From: Brevibacterium mcbrellneri ATCC 49030
GTDB lineage: Bacteria > Actinomycetota > Actinomycetes > Actinomycetales > Brevibacteriaceae
Direction of reading: 5' to 3'
DNA length: 54,754 bases
NCBI RefSeq assembly: GCF_000178455.1
Contig: NZ_ADNU01000036.1
Coordinates: 1 to 54,754 of the forward strand
Positions 25,767-33,647 of this stretch are shown piece after piece; the stretch's first letter is position 1; every line of letters starts with the position of its first letter. Under the pieces are notes generated by a model. The model made no database searches and was not told the origin of the DNA. It saw only the letters and a list, made by a program, of their open reading frames with translations. The position numbers were made by a program, and so were the translations under genes.

Positions 25767-27013
25767 CTATGAACGACCTCGGCGGTTAGACACGAACATC
25801 ACGGCGACGATGACTACGGCCGCGGCTGCGCCTAAGAGCAGGCCGGTAGGTGAGACGGTGAACCCGATCGCAACACACAGCACCACGCCCAGAACCTGCA
25901 GAGCCTTGGGGTACATGCGGTGCTCACGGTCTTGCGTGAACGCGGCCAAGTTGGCGATCGCGTAGTAGAGCAGCACGCCTGTGGACGAAAAGCCGACGGC
26001 TTTTGTCACATCCACAGAAAAGACCAGGATGATGGCCAGGACGCAGAACAGGATTTCAGCGCGGGCAGGGGTCGAGTGGCGCTCGCTCACGTGGGCAAAA
26101 ACGTGAAGTTGCGCGAATCCCTGGCCATCGCCAAACATGTGCGCCCCAAACCAGCCATGAGCCCCAACAAGGCGCCCAGGCACGCCAACGCCGCAACGAC
26201 CTGGACCACCAGCTTCATCCACGGCACCTGAACGGCGTCAAAAATTGGGGCCGTGGAGGTGGCGAGGGTTTCCTGATCCAACATGTGGGTCAGTGTGAAC
26301 GTGATGAAAACGTACACGATTAGCGTCAGGCCCAACGCCCACATGATGGCTCGAGGGATCGTGCGGGAGGGGTTCGTCACTTCTTCACCCAACGTCGCTA
26401 CACGGGCATAGCCAGCAAACGCAAAAAACATAATGCCCGCACCCTGCAAAATACCCAACGGAGCGGAAGGTAAATAGGCAGCGGAAGGGGAGGTGACCTC
26501 GGCGGGGGTGCTCAACCACGACGTAGCCACGAACAATGCAAGTCCAGCCAGCACGATCACCACAATGACCTTGGTGACCGTCGCCGTTTTAGACACGCCC
26601 AGAATGTTGACGGTAGTGAGCGCGATCAACGCGAGGGCCGCAGTGAAGGACAGGACGAGCGGGGGAGCGCCGGGCAGAGCGTAGTGCGCGAACGTCATCG
26701 CCATTGCGGCAGCCGAAGCAGTCTTCCCCAACAGAAACGCCCACCCGGCAGTGAGCCCCCACGCCTGACCCAGCTGTGCGCGCCCGTACGCATACGTGCC
26801 GCCCGCAACCGGGTACTGCGCGGCTAGCTGACCAGAAGACGTGGCATTGCAGAAGGCAACCAGGGCAGCCAACCCCAGAGCAATGTAGATGCCAGACCCG
26901 GCGTGAGCAGTAGCTGGGGCGACCGCCACGAAAATGCCGACGCCAAGCATAGAGCCCAGGCCGATCATGATCGCGTCACTCAAGGTGAGCGAACGCTTCA
27001 GAGAAGACATCAT
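25767..27013 (-). pseudogene. APC-family amino acid permease, frameshifted
   Basis: The 5' part (from 27013, SLKRSLTLSDAIMIGLGSMLGVGIF) encodes about ten helices of an amino acid permease and runs into TGA at 26087-26089 after RTCLAMARDSRNFTFLPT. The reading continues at once in another frame (FAHVSERHSTPARAEILFCVLAII...) to 25767. One extra base in the T5 run (A5 on the + strand, 26097-26101) would give FTFFAHVSERHS, the expected family sequence. The downstream part shows no other damage, so the change is recent, a homopolymer sequencing error, or a slippage site. The start is ATG at 27013 or 27010, with no strong ribosome site. Confidence 0.82.
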
Positions 27014-27085
27014 GTCTGTGTTGGTATCAGGCCAAGGCAAACAGAAAGTGTCTTGAAGATGCGGTTGTGGGGCTGCCTTTTCGTG

Positions 27086-28519
27086 CTACTTCTTGATCGA
27101 GCTCAGCTTCTGCCACTCTTCCCACGTGTACACCCAGTCCTTGATGTCACCAGAGTCTGTGGTCAGGGAAACGCTGGATCCGACAACTTCAACCGGGTCG
27201 CCAAAGAGTGCAGATTCGTAGTATTCGGCGGCGTTCGGCGTGGACAGGTTGACGCATCCGTGGGACACGTTTGCGCGTCCCTGGGAGCCCGCCGACCATG
27301 GGGCCGCGTGGATGAACTCACCGTTGTTGTGGATGCGAACCGCATGGGTGACGGGGGTGGAATAGCCCCAACGTTCGGACTTCATGGTGTAGTTGCGGGA
27401 CTTCGACATCACAATGTGCATCCCGTTGTACGACGGAGAACGTGCCGCACCCAGGGACGCTGGGAAGTCCATCACCTTTTTGCCTGAGCGTGTGACGGTA
27501 AGGCGGTGTTTTTTAGCGTCGGCGACAGCGATCTGTTCGCGGTCGATTTCGAAGTCCAGTGTCATGTCTTTTGCGCCAAATGAGTTCTTGGAGAACGGAA
27601 CGTCTTTGACTGGAGCGCTGACGTGGATCTTGGAGTGTTCGGGCCAGAATTCTTTTGGCCGGTAGTGGATGCGCGAGTGGCCGTCGTCATCTGGGAGCCA
27701 TCCCCATGCGCCTTCGACTTTACGCGGCTTGTCGTCCTTATCGGTGACTTCCACGGTCAGACGGCTTTCGATTCCCGGGCGGTATTCCTTGGGGATCTTG
27801 TGGGCGAAATTGAAAATGATGGGGGCGCCCACGCCTACTTTCATGTCGTCGTCGAGCAGGGTGCGCATGCGTGCGCCATCACCTTTAGGTTTAGCAGTTT
27901 CCACGGTTCCAGTGGATTCGTGGGTGTTGCCGTCAGGTGAAACGGTTGTGGCTTTCCACGTGTAAGACGATGACCCTGCGAGTGTGAAGTTGGACTCCCA
28001 GGAAGTGCCTTTGGGGTTGTTGTCAGCTGCGCCACCCTGTGCACCGTCCTCAGGGGCTTCGGTGGAGTCAGGGTCGGCTGAAGGTTCGTTACTGGGGTCG
28101 TCTGTTGCCGAGGTGTCCTCGGCTTGCTCTGTTTCTTCAGTGTCGTTCTCTGAGTTGGAGCCGAGGTTGCCGCCGGCTTCTGCGCTGCCGTCAGCTTCGT
28201 CGGTTTCGGTGCCATCTGTTGCTGAGGCTGAGGGGTCAGCGGTCGCCGAGGTGGTTTCAAAAGTTCCAGCGTCGGCTGGGATTTCTTTGTGGTCGTCGTC
28301 GGTGAGCTCTACGGAGACGAATTCGCCTTTTTCGACGGATAGTTGCAGTTTTTCACCTGGCGTAGCTTCTGCAACGACGCTGACAACGGGTTCTGGGTCG
28401 GGCTCCTTTGCCTTAGAGCCGGGTCCGGGGTTGTTGTCACCGGAGGTGCCCGCTGAGCATGCCGCAACGGCTAAGAGACTTAGGGCGATTGTCGACGAAG
28501 TGAGAAGACGACGGAACAC
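27086..28519 (-). CDS. L,D-transpeptidase lipoprotein with Ig-like domain (LdtMt2 type)
   Basis: This 477-residue envelope enzyme makes 3-3 peptidoglycan cross-links. A lipoprotein signal with lipobox LAVAAC ends at Cys21. Residues 35 to about 170 are a very acidic Ser/Asp/Glu-rich linker. An Ig-like domain spans about 200-340. The YkuD catalytic domain ends with HAAPWSAGSQGRANVSHGCVNLS, where SHGCVN holds the catalytic His-Cys. The GTG start at 28519 has no strong ribosome site. In the linker coding sequence three CCGAGGT words lie within 140 nt (28108, 28161, 28246). Confidence 0.9.
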   Translation of the reverse strand: MFRRLLTSSTIALSLLAVAACSAGTSGDNNPGPGSKAKEPDPEPVVSVVAEATPGEKLQLSVEKGEFVSVELTDDDHKEIPADAGTFETTSATADPSASATDGTETDEADGSAEAGGNLGSNSENDTEETEQAEDTSATDDPSNEPSADPDSTEAPEDGAQGGAADNNPKGTSWESNFTLAGSSSYTWKATTVSPDGNTHESTGTVETAKPKGDGARMRTLLDDDMKVGVGAPIIFNFAHKIPKEYRPGIESRLTVEVTDKDDKPRKVEGAWGWLPDDDGHSRIHYRPKEFWPEHSKIHVSAPVKDVPFSKNSFGAKDMTLDFEIDREQIAVADAKKHRLTVTRSGKKVMDFPASLGAARSPSYNGMHIVMSKSRNYTMKSERWGYSTPVTHAVRIHNNGEFIHAAPWSAGSQGRANVSHGCVNLSTPNAAEYYESALFGDPVEVVGSSVSLTTDSGDIKDWVYTWEEWQKLSSIKK

Positions 28520-28609
28520 GAGCTTGAACCTTCAGTAGAGCTGATGAAAATTCGACGGACCTTCGACATTGGAAAGGCCTGAGATATAAGCATACAAGAG
28601 AAAACAAAG

Positions 28610-28697
28610 GACCCTTCGTGCACCCGCCAGAGCCTCCTTACCCTTGCTACCTTCCGGTCCTGGGGGGATTCGCAGGATAAACGCCACACGAAGGGCC
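28610..28697 (-). ncRNA. ffs: Signal recognition particle 4.5S RNA (small bacterial SRP RNA)
   Basis: Read on the minus strand the segment has the conserved SRP apical core AGGACCGGAAGGTAGCA followed by AGGGTAAGGAGG, and the ends CCCTTCGTG/CACGAAGGG pair to close the rod. A T-rich stretch (CCTTTGTTTTCTC) follows the 3' end as terminator. It is divergent from tRNA-Ser(GGA), with a 10-bp inverted repeat between them. Confidence 0.9.
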
Positions 28698-28715
28698 ACA
28701 GATAGTGTAGCCGAG

Positions 28716-28745
28716 ACTCACGCGATTAGTAAAAGTCGCGTGAGT
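28716..28745. promoter_or_regulatory. Inverted repeat between divergent SRP RNA and tRNA-Ser genes
   Basis: ACTCACGCGA (28716-28725) and TCGCGTGAGT (28736-28745) form a perfect 10+10 inverted repeat with a 10-nt spacer. A minus-strand TACACT 5' of the SRP RNA lies beside it. It could be a shared operator for the two stable RNAs or a hairpin insulating them. Confidence 0.5.
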
Positions 28746-28762
28746 CCGTTAAGCTACTCTGC

Positions 28763-28847
28763 GGAGGATTCGCCTAGCGGCCTATGGCGCACGCCTGGAA
28801 CGCGTGTTGGGTTAACGCCCTCAGGGGTTCAAATCCCCTATCCTCCG
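28763..28847 (+). tRNA. tRNA-Ser (anticodon GGA)
   Basis: The 85-nt gene has acceptor GGAGGAT/ATCCTCC with discriminator G, anticodon stem-loop CACGC-CTGGAAC-GCGTG (anticodon GGA, reads UCC/UCU), a long variable arm, and T arm AGGGG-TTCAAAT-CCCCT. CCA is not encoded. Confidence 0.95.
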
Positions 28848-28854
28848 CGTAGGG

Positions 28855-28886
28855 CCCCGGTAGTTCGTTGAACTACCGGGGTTTTT
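28855..28886 (+). terminator. Intrinsic terminator of tRNA-Ser(GGA)
   Basis: A 12-bp stem CCCCGGTAGTTC/GAACTACCGGGG with a 3-nt loop is followed by TTTTT. Confidence 0.93.
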
Positions 28887-28935
28887 GCTTGCCTGTCCCG
28901 AGTGTTCGCGGGGTTCCTTGGTCAGGGTTAATGCT

Positions 28936-29103
28936 CAAAATGTGTGTATGGGTCGGGCGTGTCAGGTGGTTTTCTCTACAACCCAAGTCCATTTTTCTCG
29001 AGGGTTGTAGAGTAACGGCTCGATTTTCGCGCGAAAACGTGAACAAAACGTACAAAAGTGGTGTTTACTCTACACTCTTGTTCGAGGGTTGTAGAGTAAA
29101 CGG
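28936..29103. repeat. Structured non-coding element, copy B (downstream of tRNA-Ser GGA)
   Basis: This is the partner of the element at 13955-14141. The first two conserved blocks are fused here (28936-28977). It then has an 11-bp perfect stem CTCTACAACCC (28974-28984) with GGGTTGTAGAG (29002-29012), the A-rich block (29032-29057), and a 12-bp perfect stem GTTTACTCTACA (29063-29074) with its complement (29090-29101). TCGAGGGTTGTAGAGTAA occurs twice exactly (28998-29015, 29082-29099). No convincing protein is encoded. Confidence 0.68.
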
Positions 29104-29317
29104 TTCTTCGCATCTGCGGGGTGGGACAGTTCATATGAAGCGCTCCGGGTGATCAAGTCCCGACCAGATGGCGCGCCGTTTTAAGGACATATTAAGGACA
29201 GGACAGAACCTCTATAGAACTGGCGTGACCAACTAGTGAGTGAGGCAGCCTTTTAGCGTATTCTCAAGCTTTCGTTAGACTTTACGGGTTCATTGTGACC
29301 CCAACCGGGAAGAGTTT
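29104..29317. other. Leader region of the BCCT transporter gene
   Basis: No gene is seen. TTAAGGACA occurs twice (29181-29189 and 29192-29200) at an 11-nt period, about one helical turn, which suggests a regulator binding on one face of the DNA. A TAGACT box lies near 29276. Confidence 0.4.
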
Positions 29318-31096
29318 ATGTCTTCAGCACTGAGTGAAGAACACGAGCTTGAGTATCAGGTTCAGAACAAGGTTCAAGATGATGACTCCGACGAAGTCAT
29401 TATTGAAAAACTTAAACGTCAAGGCGTGCGAATTTCTAAAGGTGGAGTGACGCCTTTTGTCTTTTGGCCCTCGCTGATCGTCGTTTTAGCAGTGGCCATC
29501 ATCGCAATCGCGGCACCTGAAGCCACAGGTAACGCACTTGTCGCCATGCAGAGCTGGATTGTAGGTACGCTGGGCTGGTGGTACATGCTGGTCATCGCCG
29601 CCTTCATCGCATTTGCTCTCGTTGTTGCGTTCTCCAAGTACGGTTCCATCAAACTTGGCCAAGAAAACGACAAACCAGAATTCGGTCTGCTGTCATGGTT
29701 CGCCATGCTGTTCGCGGCTGGTATGGGAATCGGCCTGGTGTTTTATGGTGTGGGCGAACCGCTCATCTACGCGACCGTGGACCCCAAACCAGGCTGGCCA
29801 GAAGACCAGGCCATGCGCGGCCAGCTTGCGATGGCACAGACCTTCGTGCACTGGGGTCTTCACCCCTGGGCCATCTACGCCGTCATTGGGCTTGCTCTTG
29901 CATACGCCGTTCACCGGCGCGGCCGTCCCGTTTCAATCCGCTGGGCCTTGGAACCGCTCCTGGGTGAGCGCGTCAAAGGCTGGATGGGTGACGTCATTGA
30001 CAACCTCGCAGTGTTCGGAACCATTTTTGGTATCGCAACCTCGTTGGGACTGGGTGTTCAGCAGATCGCAGCCGGGCTGGCAGAGCTGGGTGTGGTCGGC
30101 GAAGCTGACAACCGCCTCCTGGTCATCTTGATCGTTGTAATTACGTTCCTGGCCACGCTGTCCGTGGTGAGTGGCTTGGGCGCTGGTATTCGCTGGCTGT
30201 CGAACATCAACCTGTCGCTTGCGGGCATTCTCCTTATTAGCGTGCTGTTGGTGGGTCCTACGCTGTTCCTGTTCCAAAACTTCATCGAATCGATCGGCGT
30301 GTACTTGGCCAATGTGCTCAACATGACGTTTGACGTGGGTGCCTACACGGGTGACGACGGGGCTACCTGGAACTCTTCGTGGACCATCTTCTACTGGGGT
30401 TGGTGGATTTCCTGGGCGCCATTCGTAGGTGTTTTCATTGCCCGTATTTCCCGAGGTCGTACCGTCCGCCAGTTCATCGCAGGTGTCCTTTTGGTTCCGT
30501 CTATCGTGGGCTTCTTCTGGTTCTCCGTGATGGGTGGAGCAGGTATTTACCGCCAGTTCTTTGGCGAAGGCGATCTGGTCAATGAAGAAGGCAAAGTTGT
30601 GGCTGAAGCAGCGCTGTTCCATGTGCTATCTGGCCTGCCACTGGGCTCGATTTTGTCCGTCATTGCGATCATCCTGGTGGCGATCTTCTTCATCACGTCC
30701 TCCGACTCCGGTTCGCTGGTTGTAGACATGCTGGCCTCGGGAGGTCACCCCAACCCGCCGGTGTGGTCGCGTGTCCTGTTTTCTGTGCTGGAAGGTGCCC
30801 TGGCGATCGGCCTGTTGCTGGCCGGTGGATTAACCTCCCTGCAGGCCGCTGCCCTTGCAACAGCCCTTCCATTCAGCGTGGTTTTGCTGTTCATGTGCGT
30901 GGCGACCTTGCGGAGCTTCAAAGCCGATATGTCGGCGATTGAACGCGAACGTCTGCGTGAGGTTTACCGCACCATTAGCGAAACACTGGTGGAAGACTTC
31001 GACGAGAAGTTCGGTCGCCCAGTCGATGCTCGTGTTGACGATCGCATCGACTACCGAATCAGCCGCACCCGTGGCGCTATGAACCGTAAAAAGTAG
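29318..31096 (+). CDS. BCCT-family betaine/choline/ectoine transporter
   Basis: This 592-residue secondary transporter takes up compatible solutes such as glycine betaine or ectoine, driven by Na+ or H+. It has twelve helices with the family hallmarks FAAGMGIGLVFYGVGEPL (about 130-147), WGLHPWAIYA and YWGWWISWAPFVGVFIARISRGRTVRQF (about 360-388), plus a charged cytoplasmic N-terminal tail (residues 1-45) and C-terminal tail that may sense osmolarity. The start is ATG 29318 after GGGAAG. It ends in a strong terminator. The CCGAGGT word at 30451 encodes SRGR with CGA. Confidence 0.92.
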   Translation: MSSALSEEHELEYQVQNKVQDDDSDEVIIEKLKRQGVRISKGGVTPFVFWPSLIVVLAVAIIAIAAPEATGNALVAMQSWIVGTLGWWYMLVIAAFIAFALVVAFSKYGSIKLGQENDKPEFGLLSWFAMLFAAGMGIGLVFYGVGEPLIYATVDPKPGWPEDQAMRGQLAMAQTFVHWGLHPWAIYAVIGLALAYAVHRRGRPVSIRWALEPLLGERVKGWMGDVIDNLAVFGTIFGIATSLGLGVQQIAAGLAELGVVGEADNRLLVILIVVITFLATLSVVSGLGAGIRWLSNINLSLAGILLISVLLVGPTLFLFQNFIESIGVYLANVLNMTFDVGAYTGDDGATWNSSWTIFYWGWWISWAPFVGVFIARISRGRTVRQFIAGVLLVPSIVGFFWFSVMGGAGIYRQFFGEGDLVNEEGKVVAEAALFHVLSGLPLGSILSVIAIILVAIFFITSSDSGSLVVDMLASGGHPNPPVWSRVLFSVLEGALAIGLLLAGGLTSLQAAALATALPFSVVLLFMCVATLRSFKADMSAIERERLREVYRTISETLVEDFDEKFGRPVDARVDDRIDYRISRTRGAMNRKK

Positions 31097-31114
31097 CGTT
31101 CACCTAGATTAATA

Positions 31115-31155
31115 CGCCCACTCTGTGATTCATCTCACAGGGTGGGCGGTTTTTT
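31115..31155 (+). terminator. Intrinsic terminator of the BCCT gene
   Basis: A 14-bp stem CGCCCACTCTGTGA/TCACAGGGTGGGCG (one mismatch) with a 6-nt loop is followed by TTTTTT. Its apical part doubles as a Crp-type palindrome. Confidence 0.92.
31124..31139. promoter_or_regulatory. Candidate Crp/GlxR binding site upstream of the GntP permease gene
   Basis: TGTGATTCATCTCACA matches the Crp consensus TGTGA-N6-TCACA exactly. It lies about 83 nt before the permease start, about 40 nt upstream of a TATATA -10 box (31172-31177). A Crp regulator is encoded at 53664-54341. The same bases form the top of the BCCT terminator, so the match could be a by-product. Confidence 0.5.
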
Positions 31156-31214
31156 CTCGCGCATCCGAGCCTATATAAGCTACCGAAAATCGCATTCGAC
31201 CTCGTGGAGGCCCC

Positions 31215-32657
31215 ATGCTCGGACTTATCGGTGTGCTGCTGGCACTCGGACTACTCATTTTTCTCGCCTACCGTGGCTTTAGTGTTCTGTACTTAGCACC
31301 CATTACAGCGCTGGTTGCTGTTGCTTTTGCTGGGTTGCCGCTGGTGGCCACCTACACGCAGATCTTCATGCCTGCGGTCGGAAAATACATCATCACGTAC
31401 TTTCCCGTTTTCGCTCTGGGTGCGATATTCGGAAAACTCATGTCGGACACCGGCTTTGCGAAAGCGATTGCACTGTGGATCGTGAACACCATTGGTGCGA
31501 AGCGTGCCATGTTGGCCACGATCCTTTCCGGCGCAATTCTGACCTACGGTGGCGTCTCGGTGTTTGTGGTTGCGTTTGCTCTGTTCCCGATCGCAAACCA
31601 GATGTTCCGTGCAGCCGACATTCCTAAGCGTCTGATTCCCGGAGCGATAGTGGCAGGCTCCGCTACCTTCACGATGTCCGCCTTGCCGGGAACACCCGCC
31701 ATCCAGAACGCGATCCCCGGCCCGTTCTTCGGAACCAACGCGTTCGCCGCACCCGTCTTCGGTATTGTGGCTGGGCTCATTATGTTCGTTCTTGCGACCA
31801 TGTGGCTTGGCTGGCGTGCAAAGAAGCTTACGGCCGCCGGTGAGGGCTACCAAGACTCGAACACGCGCCCCGGCTTTGGTGAGGCAGGTGAGAATGACAA
31901 CAACGGCGATACCGGCACCTCATCAGGGACGACCACCTCGGCGGTTACTCAATAATCCCCGAACGCCCTGCTTGGTTTAGTCCCCATCGTGATCGTGATC
32001 GTGACCAACTTTTCGCTGGTCACCTGGGTCTTTCCCGCGATGGACTTTGCGTATCTGCAAGAAGAGACCTACGGCAAAACCGATATTTCCAAAGTGGGCG
32101 GTATCTGGGCCATTGTGATCGCGTTGTTCTTCGCGTGCCTGTTCACCCTGGCTGTAGGTTGGCGCCACATGAAGGACGCCAAGGAGTCGCTCAACCAGGG
32201 TGCGACTGGGTCCATGCTTCCCATTTTCAACACCGCGTCCGAGGTGGGATTCGGTGCGATTATTGCGAGCGTTCCAGCGTTCTCGATTGTGCGCGACGCT
32301 GTCTTGAGCATTCCGGGTAACCCGCTCATTTCGTTGGCTGTTGCCATCAACGTGTTGGCCGGTATTACGGGATCAGCCTCGGGTGGTATGAGCATTGGGC
32401 TGGAAACCTTGGGCGCGGACTATCTTGCGCTCGCCCAGCAAGCGGGCATTTCTCCTGAAATCATGCACCGTGTTGCAGCTATTGCATCAGGTGGTATGGA
32501 CTCGCTTCCGCACAACGGCGCTGTCATCACAATGCTTACGATCTGTGGCCTGACACACCGTCAGTCCTATGCGGACATGGGTGTGGTTTCAGTTGTCATC
32601 CCGATTATCAGCTTGACGGTTGTTCTTGGGTTTACGCTCGTGTTCGGTCTCGTGTAA
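31215..32657 (+). pseudogene. GntP-family permease interrupted by an in-frame stop
   Basis: Residues 1-246 (MLGLIGVLLALGLLIFLAYRG...) and the segment after the stop (NALLGLVPIVIVIVTNFSLVTW... to 32657) are one continuous frame of a GntP-type gluconate/organic-acid permease, about 480 codons in all. TAA at 31953-31955 interrupts it within a polar loop (TTSAVTQ-stop-SPNALLG). A single C-to-T change of a CAA codon would explain it. The helices on both sides look intact. A second product could begin at 31989 but would lack half the transporter. Start ATG 31215 follows GTGGAGG. Confidence 0.82.
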
Positions 32658-32702
32658 CCAGCCCTAACCATCCCACACCAACCCCACAACCAAGGAGGAG
32701 CC

Positions 32703-33594
32703 ATGACCAGCCACACGCACCCGTATGCTGAGCTGGCCGCCCGCCTGGGTGGCCAGGCCAGATGCTTCACCACCTCGGAAGGCGAACTCACCGGCTACAC
32801 GGCAGGCGACCTCGGCGCTTCCACCCCGGTGATCCTGGTGCACGGTTGGCCGGAGTTCGCGTCCTGCTGGGAACCCATAGCACGCGAACTCCTCAAAGCC
32901 GGCCACCCCATCATTGCCTACGATCAACGCGGATACTCGCCCGGGCTCCGTCCCGAGGCGCTGGAAGAATATACGGTCGAAAAGCTGGTGAATGACCTCG
33001 GCGAGGTTGCCAATGCAGCCGGCGTTGACCGTTTCCACCTTGTGGGGCACGACTGGGGTGGCGTGATGGGGTGGGCCGCGGTTCCGCACATGCCTGACCG
33101 GACCGCGACCTTCACATCCCTGGCATCAGCGCACACGCGGGCGCACGGCGAAATGATCGCGAAGGACTCTGATCAGTACGAACGCATGGAGTACTTGCGC
33201 AAGATCCGCCACCACCCTGACCAGATCGTCACCAGCATGTTGCGCGATGACGCGGCGAAGCTCCGCGCGGTGTACCAGGGCGTTATCCCGCGCCACGTCG
33301 AAGATTCGTATGTGCAGCGCTTCAGTGACGCCGAGGTGTTTGCGGCCAGCCTGAAGTACTACCGTGCGCTGGGGTTGGGGACGGATATGGCCACGCAGCC
33401 GATCACCGTCCCCACGTTGTACGTGTGGGGGGAGCGAGGATGCTGCGTTTGCGCGCTGTTCCGCTGAGCTCACGGGGAAGTATGTTGAGGGGCCGTATGA
33501 GTTCGTGGAACTCACCGGGCGCTCGCATTGGTTGCCAGAAGAAGCGCCCGAGGTGGTTGTAGCTCATCTGCTCACACACTTTGCGCGGGGATAG
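32703..33594 (+). pseudogene. Epoxide-hydrolase-like alpha/beta hydrolase, frameshifted in a G run
   Basis: The start has AAGGAGG before ATG 32703. The N-terminal part has VHGWPE (oxyanion side, epoxide-hydrolase type), YDQRGYSPG and the nucleophile elbow VGHDWGG with an Asp nucleophile, as in epoxide hydrolases and haloalkane dehalogenases. After PTLYVWG the frame goes to an early stop at 33467. The true C-terminus with the catalytic His (VELTGRSHWLPEEAPEVVVAHLL) lies in another frame to 33594. Removing one base from GGGGGG (33427-33432) joins them as VWGSEDAAF. The early product would lack the His and be inactive. Confidence 0.82.
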
Positions 33595-33614
33595 CCACCT
33601 GGCTACCCCCGCGC
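33583..33614. terminator. Hairpin between convergent hydrolase and phosphate transporter genes
   Basis: A 14-bp stem GCGCGGGGATAGCC/GGCTACCCCCGCGC (one mismatch) with a 4-nt loop overlaps the hydrolase stop codon. There is no immediate T run. Confidence 0.65.
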
Positions 33615-33647
33615 ATGTAGTGGGTTTTGGGTCAGTTTGTGAGCGCG

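Noticed and set aside
28974..29101. CRISPR array at the repeated TCGAGGGTTGTAGAG words
   Set aside because: There are only two direct copies plus inverted copies, no regular spacers and no cas genes.
28868..29152. A 94-codon frame through element copy B
   Set aside because: Its two similar peptide segments simply reflect the repeated DNA word, and it starts inside the tRNA terminator with no ribosome site.
31989..32657. A separate gene for the second half of the GntP permease
   Set aside because: It is in the same frame as 31215-31955 and completes the same protein family, so one interrupted gene explains it better than two.
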